Below, piece by piece: positions 5,722-8,039 of a DNA stretch of 8,039 nt. The notes under the pieces were generated by a model. That model saw only the letters and a list, made by a program, of their open reading frames with translations. It was not told where the DNA came from and did not search any database. The position numbers and the translations under genes were made by a program. Numbering within the stretch: the first letter of the stretch is position 1; the number at the start of each line of letters is the position of its first letter. Source of the stretch: Phycisphaerales bacterium (GTDB taxonomy: Bacteria; Planctomycetota; Phycisphaerae; Phycisphaerales; UBA1924); contig JALSHW010000315.1 of assembly GCA_026982035.1 (NCBI GenBank), forward strand, positions 1-8,039, given 5' to 3'.

Positions 5722-6678
5722 ATGACTACCCAAAGCACCACAACGAACCCGATCGACGCTGACTCAGCGGCCCCTGATGGGAGGCTTGTGTGTGGGATGC
5801 TGACGAGGCGTGGGTTGTTGATTTCGGTGGTGCTGGGGGCGTTGTTTGTGTTGTTATTCCGGCAATGGTTCTCGTATCAGTTCAAGATGAGTTGGGAGAA
5901 CAAGGAGGATTGGGGACATGCGTTGGTGATCCCGTTTATTTCGGGATATTTGCTTTGGTTGTCTCGCAAGATGATTGCCAAGACGCCTGTGCATGTGTTT
6001 TGGCCTGCGGTGGTACCGTTTTTGGTTGGGATTTTTTCATACATCTACAATTTGTTTTTTATTAGCAATCCGATGTTGCAGGGATTTTCGATGGTGTTGT
6101 CGCTTGGTTCGATGGTGTTGTTGTGCACTGGGCCTGGGATGATGCGGTATGCTTTTTTGCCGATTGTGTATTTGCTTTTGATGGTGACGATTTCTGAGTC
6201 GATTATGTTGCAGGTGACCTTCAGTTTGCAGTTGATGGCATCGCAGGGATCGTGGTTGATGCTGAGTTTGATTGGTGAGCCGACGGGATGGTTTTCGGTT
6301 GATCTTGTGGGGAATCAGTTGAATATATTGAGTGGGTCTGGGGAGTTGCATCCGTTGAATGTGGCCGAGGCGTGTTCTGGTATGCGGATGGTGGTGGCGT
6401 TTTATGCGTTGGCTGGAGCGGTGGCGTTGCTTGGTTGCACGCAATGGTGGCAGCGTATTTCGTTGATTTTGCTTGCGGGGCCTGTGGCGATTTTGATGAA
6501 CATGGTGCGGGTGACGGTGCTGGGATTGCTGACGCTGTTTGATCCTGAATTGGCATCGGGTGATGCGCACACGATTATTGGGACGATTTTGCTTGTGCCT
6601 TCGTTGGGATTGTTTATGGGTGTGGTGTGGGTGCTCAACCGGATTATTGGAACGAGCGGGAAGGAGCAGCCAGCGTGA
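5722..6678 (+). CDS. Exosortase (exosortase/archaeosortase family integral membrane transpeptidase)
   Basis: Exosortases are polytopic inner-membrane enzymes that recognise a C-terminal sorting signal (PEP-CTERM or a variant), cleave it, and are thought to transfer the protein to an envelope component. They are usually encoded with exopolysaccharide genes. With this start the product is 318 residues, with about eight hydrophobic segments from 31 to 307. The catalytic set is present: C218 in LNVAEACSGMR, R263 in MNMVRVTVLG, and H283 in DAHTIIG. The spacing of Cys, Arg and His in successive membrane segments fits the family. The start is uncertain. The frame is open from 5596; ATGs at 5674 and 5722 and the ATG at 5797 are all possible. 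Position 5797 has GGGAGG (5779-5784) upstream but at long spacing (12 bases). I chose 5722 because it gives a short hydrophilic N-terminus before the first helix. No substrate with a sorting signal is visible in the window. Confidence 0.9.
   Translation: MTTQSTTTNPIDADSAAPDGRLVCGMLTRRGLLISVVLGALFVLLFRQWFSYQFKMSWENKEDWGHALVIPFISGYLLWLSRKMIAKTPVHVFWPAVVPFLVGIFSYIYNLFFISNPMLQGFSMVLSLGSMVLLCTGPGMMRYAFLPIVYLLLMVTISESIMLQVTFSLQLMASQGSWLMLSLIGEPTGWFSVDLVGNQLNILSGSGELHPLNVAEACSGMRMVVAFYALAGAVALLGCTQWWQRISLILLAGPVAILMNMVRVTVLGLLTLFDPELASGDAHTIIGTILLVPSLGLFMGVVWVLNRIIGTSGKEQPA
6661..6666 (+). promoter_or_regulatory. Ribosome binding site for the EpsI-family gene inside the exosortase gene
   Basis: AAGGAG lies eight bases before the GTG at 6675-6677, within the last codons of the exosortase gene. 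Together with the overlapping GTGA (start GTG, stop TGA) it indicates translational coupling of the two proteins. An in-frame ATG at 6627 would overlap further and lacks such a site. Confidence 0.8.
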
Positions 6679-7553
6679 AGAATCGAAGTGGAAGTATTTT
6701 GGCGCCGATTGTTGCTGGCTGTGTGATGCTTGGATCAACGGTGGGGATTGGTGTGTATATCAAGTATGCGGATCTGCATATGCAGAAGATTCCGATCTAT
6801 CCCGAGGGGAATCGGCAGGTTTCGGCGATTCCGACAGAGACTGAGCATTGGATACGACTTGGGTCGGATCGGATTTCATCGACTGAGATTGTTGAGGTGC
6901 TTGGGACGGAGAATTATGTTTCTCGCAACTATATTCTGAAGGAATCTGAGGGGACGAAGAGGCCGATTGTCATTGATTTTCATGCGGCGTATTACACGGG
7001 GATGATTGATACGGTGCCTCATGTGCCTGAACGGTGCTTTGTGGGCGGCGGATTGCAACAAAGTGAATCTTCTCGAAACCATGTGGTTTCTTTGGATACG
7101 AAATCATGGCGTGTGGACAAATCGGTTCCGCCTGAGTTGGCTGGATTGGCTGGGGAGTTGTATTCGGTGCGGCTGAGTAATAATCGCAAGTGGACTGATG
7201 CGCCTGGGGTGCGGGTTCGGTTGCCTCGGGATGTGACGCCTGAGACGATGATTACGATGCGATGTTCTGAGTTTATTGTTGGAGAAGGGCAGAAGTTGTA
7301 TTCGGGGTATTTCTTTATTGCCAATGGGGGAACCAGAGCCAATGCCAATGATGTCCGGACACTTGCGTTCAATTTGTCGGATGATTATGCGTACTATCTG
7401 AAGGTTCAGGTGAACTGCTCTACGGCTGAGACGATGGACGAATTTCTTGAGTATGCCGGTCTGATTTTGGGGGATTTGATTGGTGAGATTATGCGGTGTA
7501 CTCCTGATTGGGTGCAGGTGCAGCGGGGGCTGTATCCGATTGATGATGAATAG
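6675..7553 (+). CDS. EpsI-family exosortase-associated protein
   Basis: EpsI-domain proteins (DUF3485 type) occur beside, or fused to, exosortases in exopolysaccharide loci; their biochemical role is unsettled. The 292-residue product has one N-terminal membrane helix (about 9-28) that would anchor it in the inner membrane with the bulk in the periplasm. The family's hallmark block is VPHVPERCFVGGG at 114-126, with H116 and C121, corresponding to the 'H.P..C....G' signature. An aromatic-rich core follows, including GYFFIANGG at 211-219. The length is somewhat greater than a bare EpsI domain, with a C-terminal tail from about 240 to 292. It starts at GTG, overlapping the exosortase stop by four bases. 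That tight coupling suggests the two proteins are needed in fixed proportion or act together at the membrane. Family membership is well supported; its activity cannot be read from the sequence. Confidence 0.85.
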   Translation: MKNRSGSILAPIVAGCVMLGSTVGIGVYIKYADLHMQKIPIYPEGNRQVSAIPTETEHWIRLGSDRISSTEIVEVLGTENYVSRNYILKESEGTKRPIVIDFHAAYYTGMIDTVPHVPERCFVGGGLQQSESSRNHVVSLDTKSWRVDKSVPPELAGLAGELYSVRLSNNRKWTDAPGVRVRLPRDVTPETMITMRCSEFIVGEGQKLYSGYFFIANGGTRANANDVRTLAFNLSDDYAYYLKVQVNCSTAETMDEFLEYAGLILGDLIGEIMRCTPDWVQVQRGLYPIDDE

Positions 7554-7699
7554 GTGAATGTGCGTTTCTGCTGAACGGGGATGCTGTTGAATAGGAACTG
7601 AGATTGAGACTGACTTGAGATTTGGGTTGTCCAGAGACCCGCTGATGAAGATGAGCCCTTTCCGCACTGGTTTGGGGCGTATAGAAGAGGAAACTGACT

Positions 7700-8039
7700 A
7701 TGGCTTCTCGTGTGAATACAAAGTTCGTCGTGATTTTGATCGTGGCGGTGATCGCGATGTTGGGAATGCTGTTCGCGGCGTACTCGGTGGTCTATAAGAC
7801 TGCGGACGACTTGGTCAAAAAGGGTGATCAGGCGTTGGCGGAGGGGAATATTGAGATTGCCTTGCGGATGTATTCAAGTGCGGTCAATAAGGACCCAACG
7901 ATTGTTGAGAATCTTGAGAAGTGGATCAGCACGATTGAGTTGTGGGTGCCTGAGACAGAGACGGCGTACTTTGATGCGTTCCGCCGTGACTATCTTGGAG
8001 CGATTCGTCAAGCGTCGGTGATTCAGCGTACCAATGTGG
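7700..8039 (+). CDS. Single-pass membrane protein with a TPR-like segment, N-terminal part
   Basis: This gene is cut by the right edge after 113 codons. AAGAGG (7685-7690) lies nine bases before the ATG, and an in-frame stop (7682-7684) just upstream fixes this as the first usable ATG. The product has a short basic N-terminus (MASRVNTK), one membrane helix (about 9-31), and then a helical, soluble region. GDQALAEGNIEIALRMYSSA (42-61) followed by VNKDPT fits the two-helix pattern of a tetratricopeptide repeat, a protein-binding module. The next stretch includes EKWISTIELW and FRRDYLGAIRQASVIQR, which I do not recognise as a named domain. It follows the EpsI-family gene by 146 bases on the same strand. 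From its position it may be a scaffold or accessory protein of the exosortase/export system. That role is inferred from context only; the rest of the protein is outside the window. Confidence 0.82.
   Translation, partial: MASRVNTKFVVILIVAVIAMLGMLFAAYSVVYKTADDLVKKGDQALAEGNIEIALRMYSSAVNKDPTIVENLEKWISTIELWVPETETAYFDAFRRDYLGAIRQASVIQRTNV

Noticed and set aside
6037..6738. A 233-residue open frame on the - strand opposite the exosortase gene
   Set aside because: Its translation is mostly His, Arg, Gln and Pro with no domain pattern, while the + strand carries the exosortase catalytic residues and membrane helices.
7554..7699. Terminator or promoter between the EpsI-family gene and the TPR-like gene
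   Set aside because: Only a 4-base stem (GGGT...ACCC, around 7624-7640) and an imperfect tandem repeat (about 7597-7619) are visible. A TATAGA at 7680-7685 lies too close to the start codon to be a convincing -10 box, so read-through from upstream is as likely.

Overview
The window looks like a chromosomal segment from a Gram-negative, diderm bacterium. The best guess is the phylum Planctomycetota, class Phycisphaerae. That guess rests on three things: the exosortase / EpsI / polysaccharide-export arrangement, the small membrane-anchored TPR-like protein next to it, and the general look of the proteins. It is an inference from remembered families, not a computed assignment.

Left part (1-3412): the 3' end of a gene for an aldose 1-epimerase-like protein (2-376, +) is followed by a compact inverted-repeat element (396-559). 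This element fills the gap to a convergent gene for a membrane GGDEF-EAL protein (556-2319, -), which has apparently intact cyclase, inhibitory-site and phosphodiesterase motifs. A 175-base gap separates it from lipA (2495-3412, -), encoding a complete lipoyl synthase with both iron-sulfur cysteine triplets. A 7-bp-arm palindrome overlaps the lipA stop codon, and an eight-base G run lies just beyond it.

Middle (3413-3861): a 449-base divergent intergenic region between lipA and the right-hand cluster. I see no convincing gene in it. Its only useful signals are a weak extended -10-like box and a strong ribosome binding site at its right edge.

Right part (3862-8039, all +): an exopolysaccharide / protein-sorting cluster. 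It begins with a Wza/OPX-type polysaccharide export lipoprotein (3862-5457), followed by an exosortase (about 5722-6678), an EpsI-family exosortase-associated protein that overlaps it by 4 bases (6675-7553), and the start of a single-pass membrane protein with a TPR-like segment that runs off the window (7700-8039). The OPX protein would form the outer-membrane exit channel for a polysaccharide. The exosortase would cleave and sort envelope proteins carrying a C-terminal sorting signal, and EpsI proteins usually accompany exosortases in such loci. The GGDEF-EAL protein is a plausible but unproven c-di-GMP input to polysaccharide production.

Composition: the + strand is rich in G and T over most of the window, even across the two genes encoded on the - strand. 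This points to replication-linked strand bias rather than gene orientation. It also explains the many long spurious open frames on both strands.
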